From JBOGUF01 sp050696075 (lineage in GTDB: Bacteria > Chloroflexota > Chloroflexia > Thermomicrobiales > UBA6265), in assembly GCA_050696075.1 (NCBI GenBank), contig JBOGUF010000040.1:1-41971 (forward strand): a stretch of 41,971 bases of DNA. Reading direction: 5' to 3'. This document shows, piece after piece, positions 7,835 through 15,906 of this stretch. The translations under genes were made by a program, and so were the position numbers. The number at the start of each line of letters is the position of its first letter. Position 1 is the stretch's first letter. The notes under the pieces are model-generated. The model was not told where the DNA came from. It did no database searches and was given only the letters and a program-made list of their open reading frames with translations.

Positions 7835-8563
7835 TCACGCTCCGCTCCATAGCTCATTCCTGGCCGCAACGGTCTGGACGACCGTGTAATCGGTCACGAA
7901 GACCGGTTCTCCGTCCCGAACTCCGACCGTATGGGGACGGCGCAGGACGAACTCGGCCCGATCGAACTGGTGGTAGACGACGTGGGCGACGTCGAAGCGT
8001 TGGATGGCATGCGGGGCCTCGGACGCGAAGTCGGGCACGATCAGCGGGCCGGTATCGACCTGGAATTGGGGTGGCTCTTCGAACACGTTCTGCGTCTTGA
8101 TCGGGTACTGGAGGAGGGCGCGCACGCCGCGTTGTTCATTAATCACCTCGGTACGGGCGACCTGTCGCTCGTTGGCAAGCGTCGAGCGCACGATCGCGGC
8201 GCGGTCGGGCAGGGGACGCGCGCCCGCCATTGACCCTATGTCGATCGCGACACGGGCGAAGCGCTCGCTGTTGACGGCCAGTTCGCGGTCGTCGTGGTCG
8301 CTCGTCCAGTGGGTGCGAAGGATCAGGCAGTCATCGCGGGCGAAGATGCCGCGGAACTCGAAGTTCGGCATCTGGAAGAGCGGGCCGTCGTGGTACATGC
8401 GCTCGCTGCGGCAGGGGGCGATCAGATAAAAGGCTTCCATGTCGCCGGTGCGGTCGTCGGTGATCGTGCAGGCGGCATCGATCTGGATGCGGGCGACATT
8501 GCTGCCTTGGTGCGGTTTGGTGAAGAAGGTGACGAAGGAATTGGCGAAGTCGATGATGGACAT
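7835..8563 (-). CDS. Conserved-looking protein of unknown function (242 aa)
   Basis: I do not recognise this family. The protein is soluble-looking, with no signal peptide or membrane segment, and rich in beta-strand-like segments. It has several His/Asp/Glu clusters (SERMYHDGPLFQ, HWTSDHDDRE, DVAHVVYHQFDRAEF). The coding frame is supported by codon bias and a clean junction: its stop is 7 nt before the start of the dehydrogenase gene. The gene order (unknown protein, MDR, Gfo/Idh) suggests a step in the same pathway, for example a lactonase- or hydrolase-like role, but no motif proves it. Confidence 0.7.
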   Translation of the reverse strand: MSIIDFANSFVTFFTKPHQGSNVARIQIDAACTITDDRTGDMEAFYLIAPCRSERMYHDGPLFQMPNFEFRGIFARDDCLILRTHWTSDHDDRELAVNSERFARVAIDIGSMAGARPLPDRAAIVRSTLANERQVARTEVINEQRGVRALLQYPIKTQNVFEEPPQFQVDTGPLIVPDFASEAPHAIQRFDVAHVVYHQFDRAEFVLRRPHTVGVRDGEPVFVTDYTVVQTVAARNELWSGA

Positions 8564-8578
8564 GTCTACCTTTCGGTT

Positions 8579-8694
8579 TCCCGGACTTGAAACGCCAGGC
8601 TCAACCTACGAAGTGCCTCCGGCACTGAGCAACGACCGCGCCTACCACAGCCCTGGAAGGGCTTCGTCGGTTGAGCGTGGGGCTTCAACCCCGC
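8579..8694. repeat. Pair of inverted REP elements (BIME-like)
   Basis: Left unit: GCTCAACCTACGAAG (8599-8613) followed by the small stem TGCCTCCGGCA, preceded by a decayed stem around TTGAAACGCC. Right unit in opposite orientation: CCCTGGAAGGG (8651-8661), CTTCGTCGGTTGAGC (8662-8676), then stem GGGG-cttcaa-CCCC (8679-8692). The same modules flank the RAYT gene at 15.9-16.4 kb, so these are dispersed substrates of that transposase. They occupy most of the gap 8564-8729 between the ABC permease and the 242-aa protein. Confidence 0.85.
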
Positions 8695-8729
8695 GTACTC
8701 CTCCGCATACCCCGCACGCCAAACCATCC

Positions 8730-9647
8730 TTACCCCACGGCCCGGCTCTTGACGTCGAAGGCGTCGCGTAGGCCGTCGCCGATGAAGTTGGCGGCCAGGA
8801 CCGAGAGGCTGATGGCGACGCCGGGGGCGAGCCAGAGCCACGGTTCGGTGGCGAGGGTGGCGGGGTTGCGGGCTTCGTTCAGGATCGCGCCCCAACTGGC
8901 GGTCGGTTGGACGACGCCGAGACCGAGGAAGCTGAGACCGGCTTCGGCCAGGATCGCCCCGGCGATGCCGAGCGACCCGGCGACGGTCAGTGGACCGATC
9001 ACGTTCGGCGCGATGTGGCGGATCATAACGTACCACCGACCGGCGCCGACGGCCCGCGCCGCGATCACGAAGTCCTGCTCGCGCAGCAGCAGCACCTGGC
9101 CGCAGATCAGCCGCGCCACGTCGGGCCAACCGAAGAGACCGATCACCAGCATTACGTTGCCGATGTTGGGGCCGAGCATCCCGACCAGGATCAGGATCAG
9201 GACGAAGGTTGGAAAGCACATCACGATCTCGGTGAAGCGCATGATCACGTTGTCCACCCAGCCGCCGAGGTAGCCGGAGAGCGCGCCGAGCAGGAATCCG
9301 ATCGTGAGGTAGATCGCGACCGCGACGACGCCGACCGAGAGCGAGATCCGCCCGCCATAGAGGACGCGGCTGAGGATGTCGCGGCCGACCCGGTCGGTGC
9401 CGAGCAGGTTCTCGGCGTCGGGTGGCTGGGAGATCTTGGTCAGGTTGATCGCGTTTGGGTCGAACGGCGAGAGGAGCGGGGCGAAGATCGCGCCGATGGC
9501 GAGTATCCCCAGGATGAGCGCCCCGGCGACAGCGAGCCGGTGGTGCAGGAAACGCCGCAGCGTCCGGCGGCCGGGCGAGAGGGCGCGGGTCGCGGCGAGC
9601 CGCGGCCTGAGCGTTTCGGCCGCGAGGGTCCGCTCGGCGCTACTCAT
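8730..9647 (-). CDS. Oligopeptide/dipeptide-type ABC transporter permease (DppC/OppC family)
   Basis: A 305-aa integral membrane protein: N-terminal OppC-like helix (VAGALILGILAIGAIFAPLL), the LLGTDRVGRDILSRVLYGGRISL segment typical of DppC, about six membrane segments, and the coupling (EAA) loop around VGAGRWYVMIRHIAPN. It pairs with the upstream DppB-type permease, overlapping by 8 nt. No DppD/DppF ATPase genes follow; the next gene downstream, past the REP pair, is the 242-aa protein. ATPases must be supplied from elsewhere in the genome. Confidence 0.93.
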   Translation of the reverse strand: MSSAERTLAAETLRPRLAATRALSPGRRTLRRFLHHRLAVAGALILGILAIGAIFAPLLSPFDPNAINLTKISQPPDAENLLGTDRVGRDILSRVLYGGRISLSVGVVAVAIYLTIGFLLGALSGYLGGWVDNVIMRFTEIVMCFPTFVLILILVGMLGPNIGNVMLVIGLFGWPDVARLICGQVLLLREQDFVIAARAVGAGRWYVMIRHIAPNVIGPLTVAGSLGIAGAILAEAGLSFLGLGVVQPTASWGAILNEARNPATLATEPWLWLAPGVAISLSVLAANFIGDGLRDAFDVKSRAVG

Positions 9648-10602
9648 AGCGGATCCTCGGATCGACGACGGCGTAGATCAGGTCGGTCGCCAGATTCGCC
9701 AGCAGCACGGCGACGGCGGCCATCAAGGCGATGCCGAGTTGGACCGGGTAGTCGCGTTGCAAAATCGCGGTGTACCCGAGGAGGCCGACGCCGGGCCAGG
9801 AGAAGATCGTCTCGATGATGAAGGAGCCGCCGATGATGCCGGGCAGCGAAAGCCCAACCACCGTCACCAGCGGCAAAAGCGCGTTGCGGAAAACGTGCCG
9901 CCAGAGGACCGCGGCATCTCGTAGCCCTTTGGCGCGGGCGGTGACGACGTGCTCCGCGCCGAGGGCGTCGAGCGTCGCGGTGCGGGCATACCGCAGGTAG
10001 CCGGCGATCTGGGGGATAGCCAGCGCCGTCACCGGCAGGATCGCGTGCTTGATCAGGTCGAGGTTGAAGGTGGTCGGCTCGCCGGGGGTCCACATGCCGA
10101 AGACCGGCAGCCACTTGAGCTTGACGCTGAAGAGGAACATCCCAAGCAACGCCGTGAAGAAGGCCGGCACCGAGACGCCGAAGAAGGCGACGATCGTCAG
10201 GACGTAGTCGAGGAAGGTGTACTGGTAGAGGGCGGAGAGGACGCCCAGGGTGACGCCGATCATGATCGCCAGCGCCAGCGCCGTCCCGGTCAGGCCGATC
10301 GAGGCCGGCAGCTTGTCGAGAATCATCTCCAGCACCGGCCGGTCGTTCTGGATCGAGTAGCCGAGGTTGCCCTTCGCAATCTCTTTCAGCCAGAGGGCAT
10401 AGCGCACCGGGATCGGGTCGTTGAGTCCGAGGTCTTCCCGCAGGCGGTCGATCTCCTCCGCGCTGCGCACGTTCATCTCTTCCGGGTTGATGAGCGCCGT
10501 GATCGGGTCACCTGGCGCCAGGGTGATCATCGCAAAGGTGATCACCGTGATCCCCAGCAGCAGTGGGATGACCAGCGCGAGCCGGCGAAGGATGAAGTTC
10601 AT
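9640..10602 (-). CDS. Oligopeptide/dipeptide-type ABC transporter permease (DppB/OppB family)
   Basis: A 320-aa permease with the standard DppB start FILRRLALVIPLLLGITVITF, the APGDP motif, six predicted membrane helices, and the EAA coupling loop AKGLRDAAVLWRHVFRNALLP. It ends overlapping the DppC-type gene by 8 nt and follows the binding-protein gene, from which it is separated by a heptad hairpin. It forms the translocation pore with DppC for a peptide-, glycoside- or opine-like substrate. Confidence 0.94.
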   Translation of the reverse strand: MNFILRRLALVIPLLLGITVITFAMITLAPGDPITALINPEEMNVRSAEEIDRLREDLGLNDPIPVRYALWLKEIAKGNLGYSIQNDRPVLEMILDKLPASIGLTGTALALAIMIGVTLGVLSALYQYTFLDYVLTIVAFFGVSVPAFFTALLGMFLFSVKLKWLPVFGMWTPGEPTTFNLDLIKHAILPVTALAIPQIAGYLRYARTATLDALGAEHVVTARAKGLRDAAVLWRHVFRNALLPLVTVVGLSLPGIIGGSFIIETIFSWPGVGLLGYTAILQRDYPVQLGIALMAAVAVLLANLATDLIYAVVDPRIRYE

Positions 10603-10620
10603 AGGCCCTTCGGGCGGGGC

Positions 10621-10696
10621 TAGGAGTCAGGAGTCAGGGCTCGGGGGGAGGACGGCGTATCGTCCCTGACCCCTGACTCCTGACTCCCGACTCCTA
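10621..10696. repeat. Heptanucleotide-array hairpin between binding-protein and permease genes
   Basis: Arm 10621-10639 (units of the AGTCAGG type) and arm 10664-10696 are inverted repeats around a loop with GACGGCGTATCG. On the minus strand the array begins with the TAG stop of the substrate-binding-protein gene (10694-10696). It lies in the position where REP hairpins stabilise malE mRNA in enterics. Confidence 0.85.
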
Positions 10697-12388
10697 TTCC
10701 GCGATCCAGACCTTTTCCAGGGCTGGGCGAACGGGGAGGCGGTACTGGTACGGATAGGCGCCTTGCAGGCGCTGATTCCAGATGTAGACGGAGGAGCCGC
10801 GGTAGAGGGTTGCCTGGGGCGGCTGGGCGTTCATGAGCAGATTGGCCTGATCGAACGCGGCCTTGCGCGCGGCCGCGTCCGGGGCATCCATGCCTTGTTG
10901 CCAGAGAGCGTCGACCTCCTCGTTGCAGTAGCGGGAGTAGTTGAAGCCGCCCTCGTCGTAGATCCAGCCGCACTTGATGTACTTCCAGTTGTCCTCGAAG
11001 AATTGGGAGGGGCCGAAGTTGCCGAAGGCGACATCGTAGTTGCCCTCGCGATAGAGCTCATCGATGACCGTCGCCACGTCGATGATTTTGAACGTGGCGT
11101 TGATCCCAACCGCGGCCAGCATCGCCTGCATGGCGTCCTGGGCCGCCTGTGGCGGACTCCACATCATCCACTCGATCTCGCGGCTGGAGTCCCAGCCGAT
11201 CTCTTGGAGGATCGCCGTCGCCCGTTCGGGGTCGTAGGTGCGCGACTCGAATCCGTCCGGCGACTGCTCGAAACCGACGACGTGCTGGAAGAGGTCGGTC
11301 GAGGGACGCAGGGTGCCGCTGTAGAGTTGGGCACTCAGGGTCTCGATGTCGATCGCGTGCTGGATCGCCTTGTTGAGCATCGCCGCCTGCTCGGGGAAGC
11401 GCTCGACGTTGACGACGAAGCCGTTCGGGTGATCGGTCGGCACGGGGTTGCCGACGAGGAAGTCGAGACCGGTGAGGCGGTCGTAGACCGGGCCGGCGCC
11501 GACGCCGGAGCCGTGGATCTCTTGCGCTTCGAGCGCGGCGGTCAGCGTATCGGCATCACCGAATCGCACGATGTAGGTATCGACGAGCGGTCGCCCGAGA
11601 TAGAAATCTTCGTTCGCCGCCATCTCCATGTACTGCCCGTCGAGGTAGCGCACCGCCTTGAACGGGCCGTTGCCGACCGGCATCGTGGCGTAGGGTTCGG
11701 CGTAGAGTTGTTCGAGCGGCATCTCCGCGAAGATATGGGTCGGCATCGGCCAGTAGCCGACACCGAAGTTGACCCAATAGTTGGGCGATGGCTGCTCCAG
11801 TTCGATGCGCACCGCGTAGTCGCCGAGCTTGGTCGCGCCCTCGACCACGACGTCGTAGGGCGGCGTCAGCGAGCCGCCGCCGTCCGCCAGCAGCTTCGCG
11901 CCCCCCTTGATCCCGGCGGGCGGCGTGCCGCTGCTCGACTTGGCATCCTTATTGAGTGCCCACCAGATACCGAAGATGAGGTCGTCGGCCGTCACCGGCT
12001 GGCCGTCGTGCCAGAGGATGTTCTGGCGCAAGGTGAACTCCCAGACGCGGTCGGTTTCGATTTCGGTCATCGTCTCGGCGACGGCGAGCTCGATCTCGGC
12101 GTTGTTGGGATCAGGGTTCATCCCGTCGCCCCATTGCCGGCCGTAGACCAGGCGGAGGAAGAGCGCCTCGATCAGGGCGTTCTGGCCGGTGCCGATCGAG
12201 TTGAGAGGATTGATCACGTTCTGCGCTGGCTTGGAGTTACCGTAGGTGAAGGTCCCGCCGTGGACCGGCTCCTCGCCTTGGGCCGAGGCTCCGCCTGCTC
12301 CGGCGAAGCCACCGGCGACCAGCGGCGCCGCGCCGGCCAGCTTGAACAACGTGCGACGTGAGACGTCGAGACTTCGTTGGCTCTTCAT
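10694..12388 (-). CDS. ABC transporter substrate-binding protein, peptide/nickel family 5
   Basis: A 564-aa extracytoplasmic binding protein. Twin-arginine leader VSRRTLFKLAGAAPLVAGG, Ala cleavage region near GASAQ. SBP_bac_5 hallmarks are visible: WEFTLRQNILWHDGQPVTADDLIFG, GNGPFKAVRY, and AIQHAIDIETL with the Ala-Ile-Asp helix, plus a C-terminal YNYSRYCNEEVDAL-like region. ATG 12388 is used because GGAG precedes it by about 9 nt; an upstream ATG lacks this. Divergent from the FadR-type regulator and first gene of the importer operon. Ligands in this family range from peptides to oligosaccharides; the neighbouring sugar dehydrogenases favour a glycoside (inference). Confidence 0.92.
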   Translation of the reverse strand: MKSQRSLDVSRRTLFKLAGAAPLVAGGFAGAGGASAQGEEPVHGGTFTYGNSKPAQNVINPLNSIGTGQNALIEALFLRLVYGRQWGDGMNPDPNNAEIELAVAETMTEIETDRVWEFTLRQNILWHDGQPVTADDLIFGIWWALNKDAKSSSGTPPAGIKGGAKLLADGGGSLTPPYDVVVEGATKLGDYAVRIELEQPSPNYWVNFGVGYWPMPTHIFAEMPLEQLYAEPYATMPVGNGPFKAVRYLDGQYMEMAANEDFYLGRPLVDTYIVRFGDADTLTAALEAQEIHGSGVGAGPVYDRLTGLDFLVGNPVPTDHPNGFVVNVERFPEQAAMLNKAIQHAIDIETLSAQLYSGTLRPSTDLFQHVVGFEQSPDGFESRTYDPERATAILQEIGWDSSREIEWMMWSPPQAAQDAMQAMLAAVGINATFKIIDVATVIDELYREGNYDVAFGNFGPSQFFEDNWKYIKCGWIYDEGGFNYSRYCNEEVDALWQQGMDAPDAAARKAAFDQANLLMNAQPPQATLYRGSSVYIWNQRLQGAYPYQYRLPVRPALEKVWIAE

Positions 12389-12607
12389 CCGCGCGCTCCT
12401 CTCCATGGCATCTCGTCCGCGGCCGGCAGCGTCGCCGGTCCTGGTTCATCGAAAACCCGATGTGATCGCGTGCGTAGCCGGCTGTGCCCGAAGGTCGGTG
12501 GTGGCGGCGACCGCGGACCAGTTGGCGACGCTCCGTACGATGGAGTGATGACCCGCGACGAGGCTGGTAGCAGGAACCGTGCCATTTCAACTGGCCAAGC
12601 ATGGGGG

Positions 12608-12619
12608 CGTCATATGACG
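12608..12619. promoter_or_regulatory. Perfect 12-bp palindrome, candidate FadR/GntR operator
   Basis: CGTCATATGACG is a perfect palindrome in the intergenic region between the divergent importer operon and a FadR-subfamily regulator, about 130 nt upstream of the regulator. GntR-family regulators bind short palindromes; assignment to this regulator is inference from position only. Confidence 0.45.
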
Positions 12620-12713
12620 TCTGATGAGCGTTCACTCGAGCGACGGCATCTAGGCCCGACAAGCACGTTGTTGACCCCGCTTGTGAATCAGCGGACGGTC
12701 AGTGCACCGCGAC

Positions 12714-12741
12714 TTGACATTTCCTACCAGCCGCCTATAGT
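12714..12741 (+). promoter_or_regulatory. Sigma-70-type promoter giving a probably leaderless regulator mRNA
   Basis: TTGACA (12714-12719), 16-nt spacer, TATAGT (12736-12741). The ATG of the regulator starts 7 nt after the -10 box, exactly where transcription should begin. No Shine-Dalgarno sequence precedes the ATG. Confidence 0.75.
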
Positions 12742-12747
12742 GCTGCC

Positions 12748-13572
12748 ATGAATGCCAAGACATCAGACGTCCCATCTCCTCGACAGGGTGGACGCGTCGT
12801 ACCCCTCCTGCCGTCCACGCCGATCGACGCCCGGAAACGGGCCGAATTGGTGCGGGAGAAGCTGGTCGAGTTGATTCGGGAGGGACACCTCAAGGAAGGC
12901 GAGAAGCTGCCGACCGAACCGCAGCTCAGCGCCATGTTCGGCGTCGGCCGCTCGTCGGTGCGGGAGGCGGTGCAGTCGCTGATCGGCCTCGGGTTGATCG
13001 AGATGCGGCCGGGGCGGGGCGCCTACATCCGTCGGTTGTCGCTCAACGACCTGGTCCAGATGGTGGACGGGGCGGTCCGGCTCGAATACGGCGCGGCGCT
13101 GCAATTGCATGAAGTGCGGGCGATGATCGAGATCACCGCCGCCCGCCTGGCCGCCACCCGCCGGACCGACGACGACCTCGCGCGCATCAAGGACGCCATC
13201 ATTCGCTACCGTATCGCCGACCACGCCAACAACCCAGAGGGTCTGATCGACGCGGACCTGGGTTTCCATCGCGCAATCGTCGAAGCGACGCACAACGACG
13301 TGCTGGTCACGCTGCTCGCTTCGATCTCCGGGCTCCTCCGCGAGCACCGGCGGCAGTTCGGCGCGGCCCACGAGCTGAAAACCCGGCCGACGGTCATTTC
13401 CGAACACGATGCGATCCTGGCCGCGATCAGCGCGGGCAATCCCGGCGACGCCGCACGGTTGATGCAGCGCCACATGCGGCTGATCTGGCATCAGATCGAA
13501 CAGTTGGCGACCAAGGAGGACTCCGACTTCGCCGGGCAATCGTACCTGCCGATGTATGACGAGGAGACATAG
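12748..13572 (+). CDS. FadR-subfamily GntR transcriptional regulator
   Basis: A 274-aa protein. Winged HTH about residues 30-100 (LVELIREGHLKEGEKLPTEPQLSAMFGVGRSSVREAVQSL, wing RPGRGAYIRR), then an all-helical FCD effector domain (LHEVRAMIEITAARLAA, DLGFHRAIVEATHND, ISEHDAILAAI, and HMR near the end), with the Asp/His residues that bind metal or ligand in this subfamily. Alternative starts downstream would cut the HTH. It faces the importer operon and precedes a Gfo/Idh gene by 80 nt, so it probably controls both in response to a sugar-acid-like metabolite (inference). Likely translated from a leaderless mRNA. Confidence 0.92.
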   Translation: MNAKTSDVPSPRQGGRVVPLLPSTPIDARKRAELVREKLVELIREGHLKEGEKLPTEPQLSAMFGVGRSSVREAVQSLIGLGLIEMRPGRGAYIRRLSLNDLVQMVDGAVRLEYGAALQLHEVRAMIEITAARLAATRRTDDDLARIKDAIIRYRIADHANNPEGLIDADLGFHRAIVEATHNDVLVTLLASISGLLREHRRQFGAAHELKTRPTVISEHDAILAAISAGNPGDAARLMQRHMRLIWHQIEQLATKEDSDFAGQSYLPMYDEET

Positions 13573-13602
13573 GCGGGAGACAGAAGGCGGGAGGCGGAAG
13601 AC
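13570..13602. repeat. Heptanucleotide array starting at the regulator stop codon
   Basis: Units of the GGCGGGA / GACAGAA / GGCGGAA type run directly from the TAG stop (13570-13572). The array is short, imperfect and purine-rich on the plus strand, with no inverted partner. Confidence 0.65.
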
Positions 13603-13607
13603 GATAC

Positions 13608-13634
13608 ACGCGGGGTGAAGACCCCGCGTCTTTT
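13608..13634 (+). terminator. GC-rich hairpin with T-run; terminator-like, also resembles the REP stem
   Basis: ACGCGGGG (13608-13615), 6-nt loop TGAAGA, CCCCGCGT (13622-13629), then CTTTT. It could end transcription of the FadR-type gene. The stem also matches the CG-rich stem of the REP elements at 8.68 and 15.87 kb, so it may be a lone REP fragment that serves as a terminator. Confidence 0.6.
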
Positions 13635-13652
13635 ATGATTGGGAGTCATGGG

Positions 13653-14732
13653 ATGACGGCCTTTCGGGCGGCAATTATCGGGACGGGGCGGATCGGCAGC
13701 AGCTACGACGACGAGGTGACGCACCGCGAGCCGCCGGATTTCTACCAAGGGGCGAACCGGCACGCGGGGCTTTATACGATTCTGCCGGTCAACCATGCCG
13801 GGGCGTACCTGACGACGCCGGGGTATGCATTGGTCGCCGCCGCGAACCGGAGCGAGGGGAAGCTGCGCGCCTTCGGCGAGCGGTGGGGCGTCGAGGCGCT
13901 GTATACCGACGCCTCGCGGCTCTTCGCGCAAGAGCGGCCGGACGTCGTTTCGATCTGCACCCAATCCGCGGAGAAGGCGGAGGTCACGATCGCCGCCGCT
14001 GAGGCGGGGGTGAAGGCGATCGTCGTCGAGAAGGCGATGGCGACCAGCCTGGCCGAGGCCGACGCCATGATCGCGGCCTGCGAGCGGCACGGCGTCCTGC
14101 TGGTGGTGAACCATCCGAACCGCTTCAGCCCGATGAACCGCCGGGCCAAGGCGCTCATCGACGCGGGCGAGATCGGACACCTCGGCACGCTGATCGCCCA
14201 CGCCGGCGGCGGCATGCTCCATGTCGGCACGCACACCTTTGACCTAATGCGCTACTGGGCAGGCGACGCGGTCGCGATCGAGGCACATGTGCCGGACTAC
14301 CGGCCTGCACAGGATCTGCCCGCAACCGGCACGATCCGCTTTGCCAACGGCGTGACCGGCTTTTTCGACCACACCCACCGGGCGCGACCCGGCTACGAGG
14401 CACGTGGTGCAACCGGCAGCATCCACACCTCCGCCAGCGTCGGCGACGGTTGGCTCACCCGCCTCGCGCCGATGTACCCCGACAGCAGTCGCGCCTACCC
14501 GACGCGCGTCTCGTACGAGCCGATCGACCCGCCGCCGCACGAAGTGAGCACGACCCAGCGCCTCTTCGCCGAATTGCACGAGACGCTCACGACGGGCGCA
14601 CCATTCGTCTCGACTGGCCGGGACGGCGCGGCGGCCCTGGAACTCGGCATCGCCTGCTTCGCCTCCCACCTGGCCGGCGGGCCGGTTGCCCTGCCGCTCG
14701 CGGATCGCACCCCGCGCGTGCCGAATCGGTAG
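13653..14732 (+). CDS. Gfo/Idh/MocA-family oxidoreductase (paralogue 2, EKA variant)
   Basis: A 359-aa protein with Rossmann motif AAIIGTGRIGSS (6-17) and the extended DDEV insertion shared with the gene at 5.7 kb. The usual EKP is EKA here (126-128), keeping the catalytic Lys but losing the Pro. GGGMLHVGTHTFDLMRYW provides the His/Asp of the active-site helix. ATG 13653 is chosen because GGGAG lies 7 nt upstream; an ATG six codons earlier lacks this. It follows the FadR-type regulator on the same strand and converges on the third Gfo/Idh gene. Confidence 0.88.
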   Translation: MTAFRAAIIGTGRIGSSYDDEVTHREPPDFYQGANRHAGLYTILPVNHAGAYLTTPGYALVAAANRSEGKLRAFGERWGVEALYTDASRLFAQERPDVVSICTQSAEKAEVTIAAAEAGVKAIVVEKAMATSLAEADAMIAACERHGVLLVVNHPNRFSPMNRRAKALIDAGEIGHLGTLIAHAGGGMLHVGTHTFDLMRYWAGDAVAIEAHVPDYRPAQDLPATGTIRFANGVTGFFDHTHRARPGYEARGATGSIHTSASVGDGWLTRLAPMYPDSSRAYPTRVSYEPIDPPPHEVSTTQRLFAELHETLTTGAPFVSTGRDGAAALELGIACFASHLAGGPVALPLADRTPRVPNR

Positions 14733-14770
14733 ATTGCTACCACTCGTCATGCCGAGGTCACTTTGAGGGA

Positions 14771-14830
14771 TTAGGCGTTAGACATTAGGTGTTAGGGTAC
14801 GAGCGCCGTTTCGTCCCTGACCTCTCACAC
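14771..14830. repeat. Heptanucleotide-array hairpin between convergent Gfo/Idh genes
   Basis: Plus strand units TTAGGCG, TTAGACA, TTAGGTG (14774-14795) face CCCTGACCTCTCAC across a loop with ACGAGCGCCG. On the minus strand the second arm begins at the TGA stop of the leftward gene (14825-14827). It could act as a bidirectional terminator-like structure for the convergent pair (inference). Confidence 0.7.
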
Positions 14831-15832
14831 CGAGATCGGTTTCACTATCTCCTGTTCGGCCGCGCGCGTGGCGGCGAGGCCGACTTGCAGCGCCAGGCGG
14901 GCGTCGGCCGGCGTGGCGCGGGCGGCTGGCTGACCGCTCTTCACGCACTCGGCGAAGTAGGCGATTTCGGCCTGGTAGGGATCGACCTGGGGGACCTCGA
15001 TCGGGATCGGGTCGCCATCGGCGGGGTAGCAGACGAGTTGGTTGACCCCTTTGCCCATCTCGACGCTACGGCCACCGGCGCGGAAGTGGTACTCGACTGA
15101 CCCGCGCTCGCAGAGGACATGCAGCGCGGAACTGAAAGGGTACGAGTCAGGCATCATCATGCCGCCGTCGACGACGGCCGAGGCGTCGCCGTAGTCGATC
15201 ATCACCTGGGCCTGATCCCAGCCGCCCGAGCGGTCGTTGTGGCGACCGCGGGCGGTGACCGTTCGCGGCTGGCCGAAGATCCAGTTGAGCATGTCGTAGT
15301 CGTGAACCAGCATGTCGAGAATGGCGCCGCCGGTGATGTCGGCCCGCTTGAAGAGTTCCGACCAGGCAGGGAAGGGCTGCCTCCGGTAGGCGATGGCCGA
15401 AACCGCTCGTCCATACTCGCCACTCGCGACCAGCCGTTGCAGTTCGACGTATTCCGGCCAGAAGCGCAGGACGTGGGCGATCATGAAAACCCGGTCGGTG
15501 TGTGCGGCCAGGTTCACCAACGCATCGGCGTCCGGCGCCGTGGGCGCGATCGGCTTTTCGAGCAGAACGTGCTTGCCCGCCGCCAGCGCCGCCTCGGCCG
15601 CGCGCCGGTGCTCAGGCGTCGGCAGGCTAACGTCGACAGCGGCGATCGATTCGTCGCGCAGAATCCGGTCGAGGTCGGCGGTGTGGACCGTGCCGAGCTC
15701 GTCGGCCAGCGGTTTCGCCCGCCGGTCGCTGTGGGCGTAGATCGCGGCGACTTCGACATCCGGCAACGCATGGAAGGCGCGGGCGTGGGTGCTGCCCATG
15801 AATCCCGCGCCGAGGATGGCTACGCGAAGCAT
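14825..15832 (-). CDS. Gfo/Idh/MocA-family oxidoreductase (paralogue 3)
   Basis: A 335-aa protein with VAILGAGFMGSTHARAF (4-20), EKP at 92-94, and MLVHDYDMLNWIFG carrying the active-site His/Asp. It is more distant from the other two Gfo/Idh proteins and lacks their DDEV insertion; it resembles inositol-dehydrogenase-like or scyllo-inositol/glucose-fructose enzymes in outline. ATG 15832 is chosen because the apparent N-terminal extension upstream translates a REP element. It lies downstream of the RAYT gene on the same strand, in line with the isomerase, VOC and importer genes. Confidence 0.9.
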   Translation of the reverse strand: MLRVAILGAGFMGSTHARAFHALPDVEVAAIYAHSDRRAKPLADELGTVHTADLDRILRDESIAAVDVSLPTPEHRRAAEAALAAGKHVLLEKPIAPTAPDADALVNLAAHTDRVFMIAHVLRFWPEYVELQRLVASGEYGRAVSAIAYRRQPFPAWSELFKRADITGGAILDMLVHDYDMLNWIFGQPRTVTARGRHNDRSGGWDQAQVMIDYGDASAVVDGGMMMPDSYPFSSALHVLCERGSVEYHFRAGGRSVEMGKGVNQLVCYPADGDPIPIEVPQVDPYQAEIAYFAECVKSGQPAARATPADARLALQVGLAATRAAEQEIVKPISV

Positions 15833-15861
15833 TGTTTGGGGTCTCCTTAATGCACGCGCTC

Positions 15862-15906
15862 GCGGGGTTAGAAACCCCGCGCTCAACCTACGAAGCCCTT
15901 CCAGGG
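15862..15906. repeat. REP element, left flank of the RAYT gene
   Basis: Stem GCGGGGTT-aga-AACCCCGC (15862-15880), conserved linker GCTCAACCTACGAAG (15881-15895), second stem AGCCCT-tcc-AGGGCT (15894-15908). The element contains the TAG stop and last codons of the RAYT gene. It is the inverted partner of the element at 16379-16424. Confidence 0.9.

Larger units (their letters stand above)
12389..12747. other. Divergent regulatory gap between the importer operon and FadR/GntR gene
   Basis: No gene is seen in these 359 nt. They hold the ribosome site of the binding-protein gene, a weak dyad CATCG-N6-CGATG (12447-12462), a perfect 12-bp palindrome (12608-12619), and the promoter of the regulator gene (12714-12741). 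I could not find a convincing promoter for the leftward operon. Confidence 0.6.

Noticed and set aside
8730..10602. A complete Dpp/Opp importer
   Set aside because: Only the two permeases and the binding protein are present; no DppD or DppF ATPase gene is found in the window.
10763..12361. A 532-codon open frame antisense to the peptide-type binding-protein gene
   Set aside because: It is the antisense shadow of a well-recognised SBP_bac_5 gene; it has no family signature and no ribosome site.
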